Assembly: GCA_937921485.1 (NCBI GenBank)
Contig: CAKZSV010000009.1
Location: 1 to 51,325 of the forward strand
Length of the DNA stretch: 51,325 nt
Direction: 5' to 3'
Source: an uncultured bacterium
GTDB taxonomy: Bacteria; Spirochaetota; UBA4802; JAGODF01
Positions 22,782 to 31,752 of the stretch are shown here, piece after piece. The notes below the pieces were generated by a model, which had not been told where the DNA came from, did not search any database, and saw only the letters and a program-made list of their open reading frames with translations. Every line of letters begins with the position of its first letter. Within the stretch, counting starts at the first letter, position 1. The translations under genes were made by a program, and so were the position numbers.

Positions 22782-25189
22782 TGCAGCGAAGAATGATTGT
22801 GGCAGTGGACGGACCCGCGGGATCGGGAAAAAGCAGCGTCTGCAGGGAAGCCGCCGTAATTCTTGGAATACAATATGTCGATTCAGGGGCGATTTACAGA
22901 GCGATTACGCTGTTTTTATTGAGGAAGCATGGAGCTCTGCAGAGGGAAATAAAATATATTGCCGATCTTTCAGATTTAAAATTGGAACAACATTTTGGGA
23001 AGGGCGGAGTCTGCAGCACATTCATTAACGGTGAAGATGTCTCGGCGGCGATTCGCGATGAACTTATCGCAAAAAATATAGGAATTGTTTCCGATGATCC
23101 CGACATACGAGACTTTGTAAATTCACATCTTAGAGAATCTGCGAGAAGCACTTCCATAATAATGGACGGAAGAGATATTGGTACCGTGGTATTTCCTGAT
23201 GCGGACATAAAAATTTATCTCGATGCGTCGGTCGATGAGCGTACGCGCAGGAGATGCGCTGAATATCGGGCACTGGGAAAAACTGTTGACGTAAATGCGG
23301 TGCGAAATCAGATTATCCAGCGCGACAGTGAAGACACGGGAAGGCCGGTCGGTGCATTGCGAAAAGCAGAAGATGCAATCGTGCTTGACACAACTGCAAT
23401 GACGAAAGATGAGGTAATTTCTCGACTGGTCGATATTGTTGAAGAAAAAATGGCGGCAGCAGGAAGCAAAAAGACCAGAGATAATGCCGCGGGGAAGGGA
23501 TATACCGAGATGATTAACCATGCAGAGCGTTTTGAAGAGCAGATCAATATGGAGCATGTGGCCAATACCGCACCCGAAGATATCCGGCCGAACATAATCC
23601 TCAAAGGTGAAGTCGTGACGGTTGACGGCGAATTTGCCTACGTGAATGTCGGCGCAAAATCGGAGGGAAGGGTTGCGCTTGCTGAATTTGAAACTCCTCC
23701 GCGCGTCGGCGATGAAATTCCTGTGATGCTGGTCGATAGAAGGATGCTCGACGGCATGTATGTTTTTTCTGCAAAAGCGGCGGAGCGCAAGCTCAAATGG
23801 AACGGATTTATGGAATATTATCGCGCCGGCAATAACACCATAACCGGAAATGTTAAGGAAGTCGGTAAAAACGGGCTGCACGTACATTGCATGGGTTTGC
23901 AGGCGTTTGTTCCTTTCTCGCAGGCGGGAGATATAAAGATAAAAAAAGCTACAGACGGTACCGTTGAATATAAATTTAAAATTAAAAAAATCGATGAAAA
24001 GCGCCAGAGCGTTTTGCTTTCCAGAAAAGAGTATCTCGATGAAGAAACTGAAAGGGTTTGGAATGAATTCATCGGCAAACATGCTGTTGGAGACCGCATA
24101 AAAGGGCGTGTGCTTCGATTTGTCGAAAGCGGTGCGATTATCGAAGTGGAAGGGGTCGAGGCGTTTCTTGCCAAGGAAAACATGTCGTGGAAGAAAATTT
24201 TCAAGCGCAGAAAGATCCTCAAACAGGGAACAGAACGCGAATTCGCCGTAATTGCGCTGGATCAGGAAAAAAGAAAAGTTGAGCTTGGTCTTAAGCAATT
24301 AGAAGAAGACCCATGGTCATCGGCCGAATCGAAATATCAGGTGGGCGGTATTGTCGCAGGCAAAGTGGTTACGATTACCGGGTTCGGTGTGTTTGTTGAA
24401 CTTGATGACGGCATTGAGGGGCTTGTTGGGAACAATGACCTTTCCTGGACTAAAAAGGCTGTTAATCCACGCGATCTTTTTAAACCCGGGCAAAAGGTAG
24501 AAGCACAGGTGCTCGGAGTCGATAAAGAATCGAGAAAAATGTCTCTCGGCATAAAACAGCTCCAGCCGAACCCATGGGATTCTCTTGAGCAACGTTACCC
24601 CGTCGGCACCATAATGAAAGGAAAAGTTAAAACGATAGTGCCTTTTGGAATTTTCGTTGAGGTCGAAGAGGGAATTGACGGGCTGGTACACGTTTCTGAT
24701 ATTTCATGGGAGGACGATAATAAAAATTCTTTAGAAAATTATAAACCCGGCGATGAAATCGAATTTAAAATTTTAGGCATCGATAAAGAGGAAATGAGGA
24801 TTTCATGTGGCATCAAACAGCTTACGAAATCCCCGTGGGAAATGATCAGCGAGAAATATCCCCCCAGGACACGCCTCGCCGGCGTTGTGACACGAATAAC
24901 CGGTTTCGGGCTTTTCGTACGCCTGGAGGACGGAATTGAGGGGCTGGTCCACGTTTCAGAAGCATCGCGCAGGAAAGTAGAAGACCTCAACGAACTTTTC
25001 AAAGTGGGTGATACCGTAAACGTGGTGGTGCTTGGCGTTGATGTTGAAAAGCGCCGGCTGTCCCTCAGCATCAAGCATTATGATATGATGACTGAAAAAG
25101 AAGAGTTGAACAGAATCCTCCAATCCAGCAGCCCGTCCAAAGTTACCATTGGAGATATTATGAAAAATAAATTGAGCGGTGATCGGTAG
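22781..25189 (+). CDS. cmk-rpsA: Cytidylate kinase fused to ribosomal protein S1
   Basis: About 802 residues. The N-terminal 225 form a cytidylate kinase (P-loop GPAGSGKSS, YVDSGAIYRA, MDGRDIGTVVFP), which phosphorylates CMP/dCMP. A short linker leads to six S1 RNA-binding domains (about 270-780); domains 4-6 are the most canonical (GFGVFVELDDGIEGLV, PFGIFVEVEEGIDGLVHVSD, GFGLFVRLEDGIEGLVHVSE). S1 on the 30S subunit unfolds and anchors mRNA. cmk and rpsA are neighbours in many bacteria; fused forms are known in spirochaetes such as Treponema. The ATG at 22781 is preferred to the GTG before it, with AGGAG upstream. Confidence 0.95.
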   Translation: MQRRMIVAVDGPAGSGKSSVCREAAVILGIQYVDSGAIYRAITLFLLRKHGALQREIKYIADLSDLKLEQHFGKGGVCSTFINGEDVSAAIRDELIAKNIGIVSDDPDIRDFVNSHLRESARSTSIIMDGRDIGTVVFPDADIKIYLDASVDERTRRRCAEYRALGKTVDVNAVRNQIIQRDSEDTGRPVGALRKAEDAIVLDTTAMTKDEVISRLVDIVEEKMAAAGSKKTRDNAAGKGYTEMINHAERFEEQINMEHVANTAPEDIRPNIILKGEVVTVDGEFAYVNVGAKSEGRVALAEFETPPRVGDEIPVMLVDRRMLDGMYVFSAKAAERKLKWNGFMEYYRAGNNTITGNVKEVGKNGLHVHCMGLQAFVPFSQAGDIKIKKATDGTVEYKFKIKKIDEKRQSVLLSRKEYLDEETERVWNEFIGKHAVGDRIKGRVLRFVESGAIIEVEGVEAFLAKENMSWKKIFKRRKILKQGTEREFAVIALDQEKRKVELGLKQLEEDPWSSAESKYQVGGIVAGKVVTITGFGVFVELDDGIEGLVGNNDLSWTKKAVNPRDLFKPGQKVEAQVLGVDKESRKMSLGIKQLQPNPWDSLEQRYPVGTIMKGKVKTIVPFGIFVEVEEGIDGLVHVSDISWEDDNKNSLENYKPGDEIEFKILGIDKEEMRISCGIKQLTKSPWEMISEKYPPRTRLAGVVTRITGFGLFVRLEDGIEGLVHVSEASRRKVEDLNELFKVGDTVNVVVLGVDVEKRRLSLSIKHYDMMTEKEELNRILQSSSPSKVTIGDIMKNKLSGDR

Positions 25190-25197
25190 GAGGAGCG

Positions 25198-25899
25198 ATG
25201 GAGCGCAGGAATATTCAAATAGAAAGAAACATTATTGAAAACGCCGTAATGGCGGCAAAAGATTTTTTAAAAAAACACCGCTCAAAAGTTCTTTATGCCT
25301 TTTTAGCCGTAGTTTTTCTTTTCGCGGCGGCGGTTAGCGCATACCTGTATTATGAACACCGCGCGAAAAACGAGATGGTCAAGTTTGAAGAGATAATGGA
25401 GCAATACAGATCCCTTGAAAAAAAAGCTGATGCTTCTCCTGCGGCATTTTTGATGACAATAGGCGAGATGAAAAATTTAGTCGAATCATCCAGGTGGGGT
25501 TTTGTACATACTATGGGTGATTATATCCTTGGTGGCATGTACTTGAAAAATAAAAATTATGATGATGCACGAAGGCATTATCTTCGGTTTGCCGACAAAA
25601 ATCCGAAATCCGACTTTTCAATCCTTGCCTTGCGAAATGCTGCAGTTGCATCGGAATATTCAGGGAATTACAATGAGGCTTTGCAGACGTATCAAAAGCT
25701 TGAGGAACTGCACGGAAATTCAAGCTACGGAGATCAGATCTATTATGATTGCGCGCGGATGTACCAGAAAAAAGGCGATCTTTTCAAAGCTAAAGAATAT
25801 TTTAGAAAAGTTATCAGCGCACACCCGCGATCAATTTTCGCGCTGCGTTCTCGTCACCGGCTTTTCCTGCTGGCGTATCAGGAGAAAAATCTAAAATAA
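25198..25899 (+). CDS. Single-TM tetratricopeptide protein
   Basis: A 233-residue protein with a basic cytoplasmic N-terminus (about 30 residues), one TM helix (about 33-53) and an extracytoplasmic region with TPR-like helices: DDARRHYLRFADKNP, NEALQTYQKLEEL and FKAKEYFRKVISAHP. The arrangement resembles YfgM-type membrane-anchored TPR proteins, which assist secreted proteins, but sequence identity to that family is not obvious. It starts eight bases after cmk-rpsA with GGAGG and closes that operon. Confidence 0.65.
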   Translation: MERRNIQIERNIIENAVMAAKDFLKKHRSKVLYAFLAVVFLFAAAVSAYLYYEHRAKNEMVKFEEIMEQYRSLEKKADASPAAFLMTIGEMKNLVESSRWGFVHTMGDYILGGMYLKNKNYDDARRHYLRFADKNPKSDFSILALRNAAVASEYSGNYNEALQTYQKLEELHGNSSYGDQIYYDCARMYQKKGDLFKAKEYFRKVISAHPRSIFALRSRHRLFLLAYQEKNLK

Positions 25900-25901
25900 T
25901 G

Positions 25902-25931
25902 TTGACAGGCGCGGGCGCAATTATTTATCTG
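25902..25931 (+). promoter_or_regulatory. Predicted promoter of rpmF
   Basis: A perfect TTGACA (25902-25907) is followed by TTATCT at 17 bases or TATCTG at 18. It lies directly after the TPR gene and about 43 bases before rpmF. Confidence 0.5.
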
Positions 25932-25973
25932 CATGAATTCAACAGGTAAAATTTAAATAAATGGAGTAAAATT

Positions 25974-26171
25974 GTGGCTGTACCAAAGAGAAGAAAATCT
26001 AAAGCAAAATCCCGCATGAGGCGGTCGCATGACGCCATCGGTGTTCCGAATCTCCGTCCTTGCCCGAGATGCGGCGCGTATGTTCTTCCGCATAGAGTAT
26101 GCCCGGAATGCAATCATTATAAGGGCGAACTCATTATGGAAAAAACGGTGAAGATTGCTGAAAGTAAGTAA
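25974..26171 (+). CDS. rpmF: Large ribosomal subunit protein bL32
   Basis: A 65-residue protein of normal length with the bL32 opening [19 protein letters not shown] and a zinc ribbon with two Cys pairs (CPRC, CPEC). All four cysteines are kept, so this is the zinc-binding form. Translation starts at GTG, with GGAG upstream. bL32 genes often precede fatty-acid genes; here acpP follows after about 250 bases. Confidence 0.96.
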   Translation: MAVPKRRKSKAKSRMRRSHDAIGVPNLRPCPRCGAYVLPHRVCPECNHYKGELIMEKTVKIAESK

Positions 26172-26229
26172 TTTTTATTTCAGACTTTTGGAACGTGTAT
26201 TACATCGATGATTAAAAGAATATTATGTC

Positions 26230-26256
26230 TTGACAATCCAATATGAATTGTAGAAT
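26230..26256 (+). promoter_or_regulatory. Candidate promoter of acpP
   Basis: TTGACA (26230-26235), a short 15-base spacer and TAGAAT (26251-26256). The spacing is below optimum. It would give a leader of about 160 bases. Confidence 0.4.
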
Positions 26257-26421
26257 GTGTGATAGTTTTTTACAAAGGTTGAATTCGTTGCGTTAAAATG
26301 GCGAGAGATGCGAATGTTCCAAAACGGTATATGTAAGAAAAGTGTTGCCGGGAAAAAGCTGTGTTGTAGTTTGTGTATATTCCGGAAAGCACATATCGTG
26401 AGGGAAGGAGGCTAGAAAGGC

Positions 26422-26664
26422 ATGTCGGTTGATTTTGAAAAAGTGAAGAAAATAATTGTCGACAGGCTTGGTGTTGATGAAGCCGAAGTGACGATGGAAG
26501 CTTCATTCGTCGATGATCTCGGAGCTGATTCCCTGGATACCTTAGAGCTGGTTATGGCTCTGGAAGAAGAATTCGGAATAGAAATACCCGATGAAGACGC
26601 GGAAAAGATCGTCACTGTCGGTGATGCGATTAAATATATCCAGGAGAAGCTTAAAAACGCCTGA
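26422..26664 (+). CDS. acpP: Acyl carrier protein
   Basis: An 80-residue acidic four-helix protein with the phosphopantetheine attachment site S37 in [18 protein letters not shown]. It carries growing acyl chains in fatty-acid synthesis. AAGGAGG lies upstream. The rnc gene follows, as in many bacteria. Confidence 0.97.
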   Translation: MSVDFEKVKKIIVDRLGVDEAEVTMEASFVDDLGADSLDTLELVMALEEEFGIEIPDEDAEKIVTVGDAIKYIQEKLKNA

Positions 26665-26752
26665 TCCTGAAAGGTATAATGGGTGTAATTGAGCTGCTGC
26701 ATTCTCAATTTGCCCGGGTTTAAGGTTGTATTAGAGGCATTGCGTCTTCATC

Positions 26753-27505
26753 ATGGATTTTGAAGAGAAAAAAAACCGTACAGAAAAGAAAAAAAACAGA
26801 TATCGACAGCTGGACAGCCTGCAAAAGAAAATCAAGGTTAAGTTCGGCAACAAAAGCCTTTTGAACCGCGCTCTTGTTCACCGCTCATACATAAACGAAT
26901 CCGGATATGCGAGTAAAGATAACGAACGCCTGGAATTTTTAGGCGATTCTGTTCTGGCACTTGTGGTGAATGAGTATCTTTTTAAAAGATTCGAAAACTA
27001 CAGGGAAGGCGACCTTGCGAAGATCAAATCCGCTGTGGTCTCAGAATCCACCCTCGCAAAAGTTGCCTCGGAACTCAATCTGGGAAGCTATATTCTCATG
27101 GGCAAAGGAGAAGAATGCAGCGGCGGGCGCTTTCGCGAGTCCATTCTTGCCAATACCATGGAAGCTTTGATTGGCGCGATGTATCTTGATGCCGGTTTGA
27201 AGTTGACGAGGAAGTGCATTCTTTCACTTCTTAAAAAAGATATTGAACGCATCGACCAGCTGTCCTACCTTCGAGATCCCAAAACAACCCTCCAGGAATT
27301 AGTTCAAAAAAAGTACAAGGCTCAACCCGTCTATGAGGTAGTGGAAGAAAGAGGCCCGGATCATCAAAAAGAGTTTATTGTGCGCCTTGTAATAAACGGC
27401 AATGAAGTTTCGAGGGGAAAAGGAAACAGTAAACGAAAGGCTGAGGTGGAAGCAGCCCGGTTGGTATTGGAACGAATACATGAAAAAGATGATTCGGTTT
27501 TATGA
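26753..27505 (+). CDS. rnc: Ribonuclease III
   Basis: A 250-residue RNase III that cleaves double-stranded RNA, including rRNA precursors. A basic N-terminal extension of about 20 residues precedes the catalytic domain with NERLEFLGDSVLALVVNEYL, the signature holding the metal-binding acidic residues, and the second acidic site in MEALIGAMYLDAG. A C-terminal dsRNA-binding domain (about 175-245) follows. No clear Shine-Dalgarno precedes the ATG at 26753. It follows acpP. Confidence 0.95.
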   Translation: MDFEEKKNRTEKKKNRYRQLDSLQKKIKVKFGNKSLLNRALVHRSYINESGYASKDNERLEFLGDSVLALVVNEYLFKRFENYREGDLAKIKSAVVSESTLAKVASELNLGSYILMGKGEECSGGRFRESILANTMEALIGAMYLDAGLKLTRKCILSLLKKDIERIDQLSYLRDPKTTLQELVQKKYKAQPVYEVVEERGPDHQKEFIVRLVINGNEVSRGKGNSKRKAEVEAARLVLERIHEKDDSVL

Positions 27506-27560
27506 AATGATTTTTCTTTCTGCTAAAACAGAGTTTTAATAATCAAAATGAGAAGAGAGA

Positions 27561-28010
27561 ATGATTTTCAGGCATAATATACGGATTCGGGTAGGCGCAC
27601 TCATATTCAACAATGGTCGCGTTCTCCTCGTGTCGCATAAAAAAGAAGGACATGTATATTGGCTCCTGCCGGGGGGCGGGGTTGACTATGGAGAAAAGCT
27701 GCCTGAAGCACTCAAACGTGAAATTTTAGAAGAACTTGCCGTTGAAATTGAAGTCGGAGATATTGCGCTCATTTCTGAATCCATAGAACCAAAGGGGGGA
27801 CGACATATTTTAAATATAATTTTCCATTGTCGCCTTAAAACTGAAGATATCCGAATTGGCAATGAGCCGCGTCTTAATAGCTATCAATTCTTCCTTCCCA
27901 ACGAAATACTGAACATAACAATGTTTCCATCTGTCAATGACGACATTGCAGGAATTCTGTCGGGAATAAAGGGAACTGTGTATCGAGAAAAGGTTTGGGT
28001 GCCGCTATGA
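27561..28010 (+). CDS. Nudix hydrolase
   Basis: A 149-residue protein with a full Nudix box, beginning GGGVDYGEKLPEALKRE and ending ILEELAVEI, which binds Mg2+ and hydrolyses nucleoside diphosphates linked to another moiety. The substrate cannot be read from the sequence. GAGAAGAGAG lies before the ATG. The stop overlaps the aroB start (ATGA), so the two are translationally coupled. Confidence 0.87.
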   Translation: MIFRHNIRIRVGALIFNNGRVLLVSHKKEGHVYWLLPGGGVDYGEKLPEALKREILEELAVEIEVGDIALISESIEPKGGRHILNIIFHCRLKTEDIRIGNEPRLNSYQFFLPNEILNITMFPSVNDDIAGILSGIKGTVYREKVWVPL

Positions 28011-29080
28011 AGTACATCACTGTGAGAACGAAAGACGGTGATTACGATATCGCACTTGGCAGACGTGCGCTCGATGAACTGGACATTGAGCAATTAGCCG
28101 AAAGGTTCGATAGAGTCGGATGCATTGTCAGCGAACGCGTTCTTGCACTCCATGAGGAAACGCTGACAAGAGCAGCCGGGCGTTTGGGCGCGAAAATATA
28201 CCCCATGATGGACGGGGAGGAAAATAAAAATTACCGATATGCTGAAAATTTTTTCAACCTCCTGCTCAAAGAATGTTTTACAAGAAGATCGCTCCTTGTA
28301 GGCATAGGCGGGGGTGTGGTTGGTGATTTTTCCGGTTTTTGCGCGGCAGCTTATATGCGCGGAATCCCCATCATCCATATTCCCACAACACTTCTGGCAA
28401 TGGTGGATTCGAGCATTGGGGGAAAAGTTGCAGTGAATATTCAGGCCGGCAAGAACATCGTGGGCGCGTTTCATCAGCCGCAAAGAGTGATAGCCGATAC
28501 GAGGTTTCTTCATTCTTTGCCCGAAAGAGAAATTCAAAATGGCATTGCCGAAACAATTAAGCACGCCCTCATAGGAGAGCTGAGGCTGATTCCGATACTG
28601 ACCCAAAATAACCTTCAAACAATCTGTGATGATGATGTCATGGAGGATCTCATTTTTCTTTCCGCATCTTTTAAAGCCGCGGTGGTGGGACAGGACGTCA
28701 GGGAAGCCGAAATACGGGCAATTCTGAATTATGGGCACACGGTGGGCCATGCGCTTGAATCCTGGATGCGTTATAAAGACATCTCGCACGGAGAGGCTGT
28801 GGCATGGGGGATGAAGGCCGAGGCTGCAATTTCCAGGCGGATGGGCTTTTTGAATGATGGTGATGCGAATCTTATTAACGATTTGCTGAAACACTATGGT
28901 TTTGCGGCAAAGCCGCCGATTTTCGATCCTGCCGGCGTTCTCGAACATATGAGATTCGATAAAAAGAACATCAAAGATTCTTTGCGCTTTGTCCTTTTAA
29001 AAAAAATAGGCGAACCGGTGTATAATATCGAAGTCGAAGAAGGTCTTGTTCTGGATGTACTTAAAAGCATGATTGAATAA
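28007..29080 (+). CDS. aroB: 3-dehydroquinate synthase
   Basis: A 357-residue enzyme, the second step of the shikimate pathway, using NAD and a divalent metal. Diagnostic segments: GIGGGVVGDFSGFCAAAYMRG (glycine-rich NAD site), HIPTTLLAMVDSSIGGKVAVN, and the metal ligands in ETIKHALIG, NYGHTVGHALE and HGEAVAWGM. The ATG at 28007 overlaps the Nudix stop; an earlier TTG is unlikely. The other aromatic genes of the window (aroF, pheA, tyrA) are about 6 kb away. Confidence 0.96.
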   Translation: MKYITVRTKDGDYDIALGRRALDELDIEQLAERFDRVGCIVSERVLALHEETLTRAAGRLGAKIYPMMDGEENKNYRYAENFFNLLLKECFTRRSLLVGIGGGVVGDFSGFCAAAYMRGIPIIHIPTTLLAMVDSSIGGKVAVNIQAGKNIVGAFHQPQRVIADTRFLHSLPEREIQNGIAETIKHALIGELRLIPILTQNNLQTICDDDVMEDLIFLSASFKAAVVGQDVREAEIRAILNYGHTVGHALESWMRYKDISHGEAVAWGMKAEAAISRRMGFLNDGDANLINDLLKHYGFAAKPPIFDPAGVLEHMRFDKKNIKDSLRFVLLKKIGEPVYNIEVEEGLVLDVLKSMIE

Positions 29081-29086
29081 CAAAAG

Positions 29087-29437
29087 ATGGCGGAAAATTT
29101 ATCCTACAGCATCGAAGAACGCGAAGGAACCAAGATTCTCAATCTGCGGGGCGGGATTCATATTCTTTCAAAAGAAGACCTGGCCGAGCTTGTGAATAAA
29201 ACTTCTCAAAAAAATAATGTGATTCTCAACCTTCGAGAAGTAGAATTGCTTACCTCATCAGGGATCAACACCCTTGTGGAGTTATCAAATGAAGCCCGAA
29301 AAAACGCAAGGCGGGTGGTGATACTCGGGTTGAAAGAAGAATTCATTAAAATCATCGACGGGCTCGATCTTTATGAATATTTCATTTTCGTCGACAGCAT
29401 CGAAGAAGGGCTTATGAAATTAAAATTTTTCACCTGA
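29087..29437 (+). CDS. STAS-domain anti-sigma factor antagonist
   Basis: A 116-residue single STAS domain like SpoIIAA/RsbV: KILNLRGGIHILSKEDL, NVILNLREVELLTSSGINTLVEL. The serine in TSSG is the expected phosphorylation site for an RsbW-type kinase. It starts six bases after aroB without a clear Shine-Dalgarno, suggesting coupling. A PAS-linked RsbW-like ATPase lies at 35192-36298, but partnership is unproven. Confidence 0.85.
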   Translation: MAENLSYSIEEREGTKILNLRGGIHILSKEDLAELVNKTSQKNNVILNLREVELLTSSGINTLVELSNEARKNARRVVILGLKEEFIKIIDGLDLYEYFIFVDSIEEGLMKLKFFT

Positions 29438-29460
29438 TGGATTCGATCTTCTGAATTTCC

Positions 29461-30909
29461 CTATCGACTGCTTTTAATTTTATTCTGAATTTCGGTAAAT
29501 CTGTCCTTGAAAATGCTGCCAAGGGTGGATGAATCAGCTTCCTGTGTATGTGCACCCTGGTATGCTTGAAATTCGTTGGATTCCTGCAGCGATAGCGCAC
29601 CTCGCTCGCTGAGAACCAGTTTTCTTTCCTCTGGCGAAAATTCCTTTACGGCAACTTTGATGGAAGAGCCGGTTGGATATTGCGACGGAATATCTCCGCG
29701 ATTTTTCAGAAGCTCGCTTTTCGGAGCAAAGCCTTCCATGCCATTTTCAAGCCTCAGCGTCAGACCGCCCGAACGGGAAGACTCTACAACGGCAGTGTGA
29801 ATTGTACTTACAAAAGAAGATGTGTCTGAAATCCATGGATCGGCTTCATCGGTGATGAGTTCGAGAAGCATTCTCTTTTCGGATTTCCTGATTTCAATAA
29901 TCTTTACCTGAACCATTTCGTTGAGCGCAAGGACTTCTTCCGGTTTGTTGATTTTTTTTACAAGGCTCATTCGGTTGACAGGAAGGAAACCCTCAATGCC
30001 GTCTTCGATTTCTACGAATGCCCCATTTTTAATTATATTTACCACGCGGCCGTTCACGCATTGGCCTTCTGAAAATGTATCGATCTTCAACCATGGCTCG
30101 GGAAGCATTTGTTTGTGGCTGAGGACCATTCTTCCGCTTTCATCAAATTCGAGTATTTTGGCGTTAATCCTTTCGCCTGTTCGAAATCGGGATACATCGG
30201 GCTGTCTGCTCCATGAAAGTTCGCTTTTGGGAATGAAAGCTTCGACGCCGTCTAAATCCACCGTCATACCGTATTTATGCAGAGAAGTAATCGTTCCGGC
30301 AATTGTGTCGCCGATTTTCACTGACTTTAGAAGCTTTTCCTTACGTTCTTCGAATATTTTATCGAGCAAAGCTCTTCTGGACAGCACAATATTTCTTCCG
30401 CGGTCGGCATACTCCACAATGAGAAACTGGAAAGATTTATGCAAATAATCGTTGGGGTTGTCTGAAACTTTGCGGTCGATCTGAGAAATAGGGCAGAAGC
30501 AATTAATTCCTGCAACGGACACGGAAAATCCGCCTTTGAGAGACGCGGTCACTCGTCCTGTCACGGGTATCTGATCGCGATACGCGGTTCGCATGAGTTC
30601 GGGGGTTGCAGAACCATGCCCGATTGAGGTAGTGAGCCGGATTTCACCGCCTGAAGTGGAAACGACATATGCTGAAATTTCATCTCCTTTTGCTGCTGAA
30701 AGATGACCGTTCTTGTCGAGCAATTCAGAGGTATCGATAACCGCCTCGCTTTTTCCTGATATATTGATAAAGACTGAATCACCCGAGATGAATACGATTT
30801 TACCCAGCACACGGTCGCCTACCGCGAACTGGTTTTGGGGTTTCAGGGATTGCTCCAGCATTTTTTCGAAGCTTTCTTCCTGCGTGTTTTGAGGGGTATT
30901 GTCGGACAT
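29461..30909 (-). CDS. Multi-S1-domain RNA-binding protein
   Basis: A 482-residue protein from the ATG at 30909 (AGGAAG six bases upstream). A short acidic N-terminus is followed by five S1-type OB folds: GDRVLGKIVFISGDSVFINI, a second degenerate one, GDTIAGTITSLHKYGMTVDL, GQCVNGRVVNIIKNGAFVEI and a fifth divergent one. It is distinct from the S1 domains fused to Cmk at 22781 and lacks a kinase part. Such extra S1 proteins are known in several phyla; a ribosome-associated or RNA-decay role is possible but not shown. Its 3' end converges on the STAS gene. Confidence 0.85.
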   Translation of the reverse strand: MSDNTPQNTQEESFEKMLEQSLKPQNQFAVGDRVLGKIVFISGDSVFINISGKSEAVIDTSELLDKNGHLSAAKGDEISAYVVSTSGGEIRLTTSIGHGSATPELMRTAYRDQIPVTGRVTASLKGGFSVSVAGINCFCPISQIDRKVSDNPNDYLHKSFQFLIVEYADRGRNIVLSRRALLDKIFEERKEKLLKSVKIGDTIAGTITSLHKYGMTVDLDGVEAFIPKSELSWSRQPDVSRFRTGERINAKILEFDESGRMVLSHKQMLPEPWLKIDTFSEGQCVNGRVVNIIKNGAFVEIEDGIEGFLPVNRMSLVKKINKPEEVLALNEMVQVKIIEIRKSEKRMLLELITDEADPWISDTSSFVSTIHTAVVESSRSGGLTLRLENGMEGFAPKSELLKNRGDIPSQYPTGSSIKVAVKEFSPEERKLVLSERGALSLQESNEFQAYQGAHTQEADSSTLGSIFKDRFTEIQNKIKSSR

Positions 30910-31048
30910 GGTGTACTTCCTGCGCAATTGAGAATAAAAAATTTTTTTTGCCTGAATTATCGGTATCATCAAAGGGATGTGCTTTGTGTCAATAAAAATT
31001 CTTAGATTATGGCGGTGGTTGATATACGGGCTGAATTGAAAAAAATAT

Positions 31049-31078
31049 TTGACAACATTCAGCGATTATTGATAATTA
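31049..31078 (+). promoter_or_regulatory. Predicted promoter of HEAT-repeat gene
   Basis: TTGACA (31049-31054), an 18-base spacer and TAATTA (31073-31078), about 60 bases before the start codon at 31141. It lies in the divergent gap with the S1 gene. Confidence 0.55.
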
Positions 31079-31140
31079 ACTAAAAATTACTCGCGTATGC
31101 CCGGGGTGTACGCATATTACAATTGCTTGCGAGGTTTGCC

Positions 31141-31623
31141 ATGAAAAAAGTCCTTATTGCGCTGACCATACTTTTTGCCATGAGCGCTTTCCTTTTTGCC
31201 CAGGATGCAAAACAGGACGCCAGAAAGGAATCGGCTAAATCGGCCAAAGAATACATCGCAGATTTAAACAGCAATGATGAAAATATCATTATTCGCGCTG
31301 CCGACTGGCTCGGTCGGGAAAAAGAATCCAATGCATTGCCTGGATTGAAAAAACTTCTTAAAGAAGACAACAGAGCGAAGGTTCGCCTGCATTCCGCAAT
31401 GGCTATGGGGTACATCGGCGACAAGTCGGCGGTTGACCCTTTGAATGACCGTTTGCTTATTGAACCGGAAGCGGATGTCCGGTACACAATCATTCTCTCT
31501 CTTACAAGAATCGGCATTTCTGAAGAGAAGCATGTGGACGTTCTGAAAAAAGCCCGGGATGCAGAAACCGACATCATTATCCGCGATTACATGGACAAAA
31601 TGGTGGCAAAATATAAGAAGTGA
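31141..31623 (+). CDS. Exported HEAT-repeat protein
   Basis: A 160-residue protein from the ATG at 31141 (GAGG upstream). A signal peptide (MKKVLIALTILFAMSAFLFA) is followed by helical repeats of HEAT/PBS-lyase type: IIRAADWLGREKESNALPGL, RAKVRLHSAMAMGYIGDKSA and DVRYTIILSLTRIG. It should be a periplasmic protein-binding scaffold. It has its own promoter and terminator and no operon partner. No catalytic motif is visible. Confidence 0.75.
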   Translation: MKKVLIALTILFAMSAFLFAQDAKQDARKESAKSAKEYIADLNSNDENIIIRAADWLGREKESNALPGLKKLLKEDNRAKVRLHSAMAMGYIGDKSAVDPLNDRLLIEPEADVRYTIILSLTRIGISEEKHVDVLKKARDAETDIIIRDYMDKMVAKYKK

Positions 31624-31670
31624 AATGTAAGCCTTTTTGTACGTACACTTTTCAATGATGCATGAGTGAG

Positions 31671-31702
31671 CGGCTGCCTTTATTATACGGGCAGCCGTTT
31701 AT
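31671..31702 (+). terminator. Terminator after HEAT-repeat gene
   Basis: CGGCTGCC (31671-31678) and GGCAGCCG (31690-31697) form a perfect 8-bp stem with an 11-base loop, followed by TTTATGTG. The T-run is short. Confidence 0.6.
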
Positions 31703-31752
31703 GTGCTTATAGGTTAATTGTAAAAAATGTTTGATGATTCAGTGGTGAAAGG

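Noticed and set aside
23123..24298. Long minus-strand open frame of 391 codons
   Set aside because: It lies entirely opposite the cmk-rpsA fusion, whose frame is well conserved; the reverse translation is cysteine- and phenylalanine-rich with no family.
28094..28948. Minus-strand open frame of 284 codons
   Set aside because: It is antisense to aroB and has no recognisable domain.
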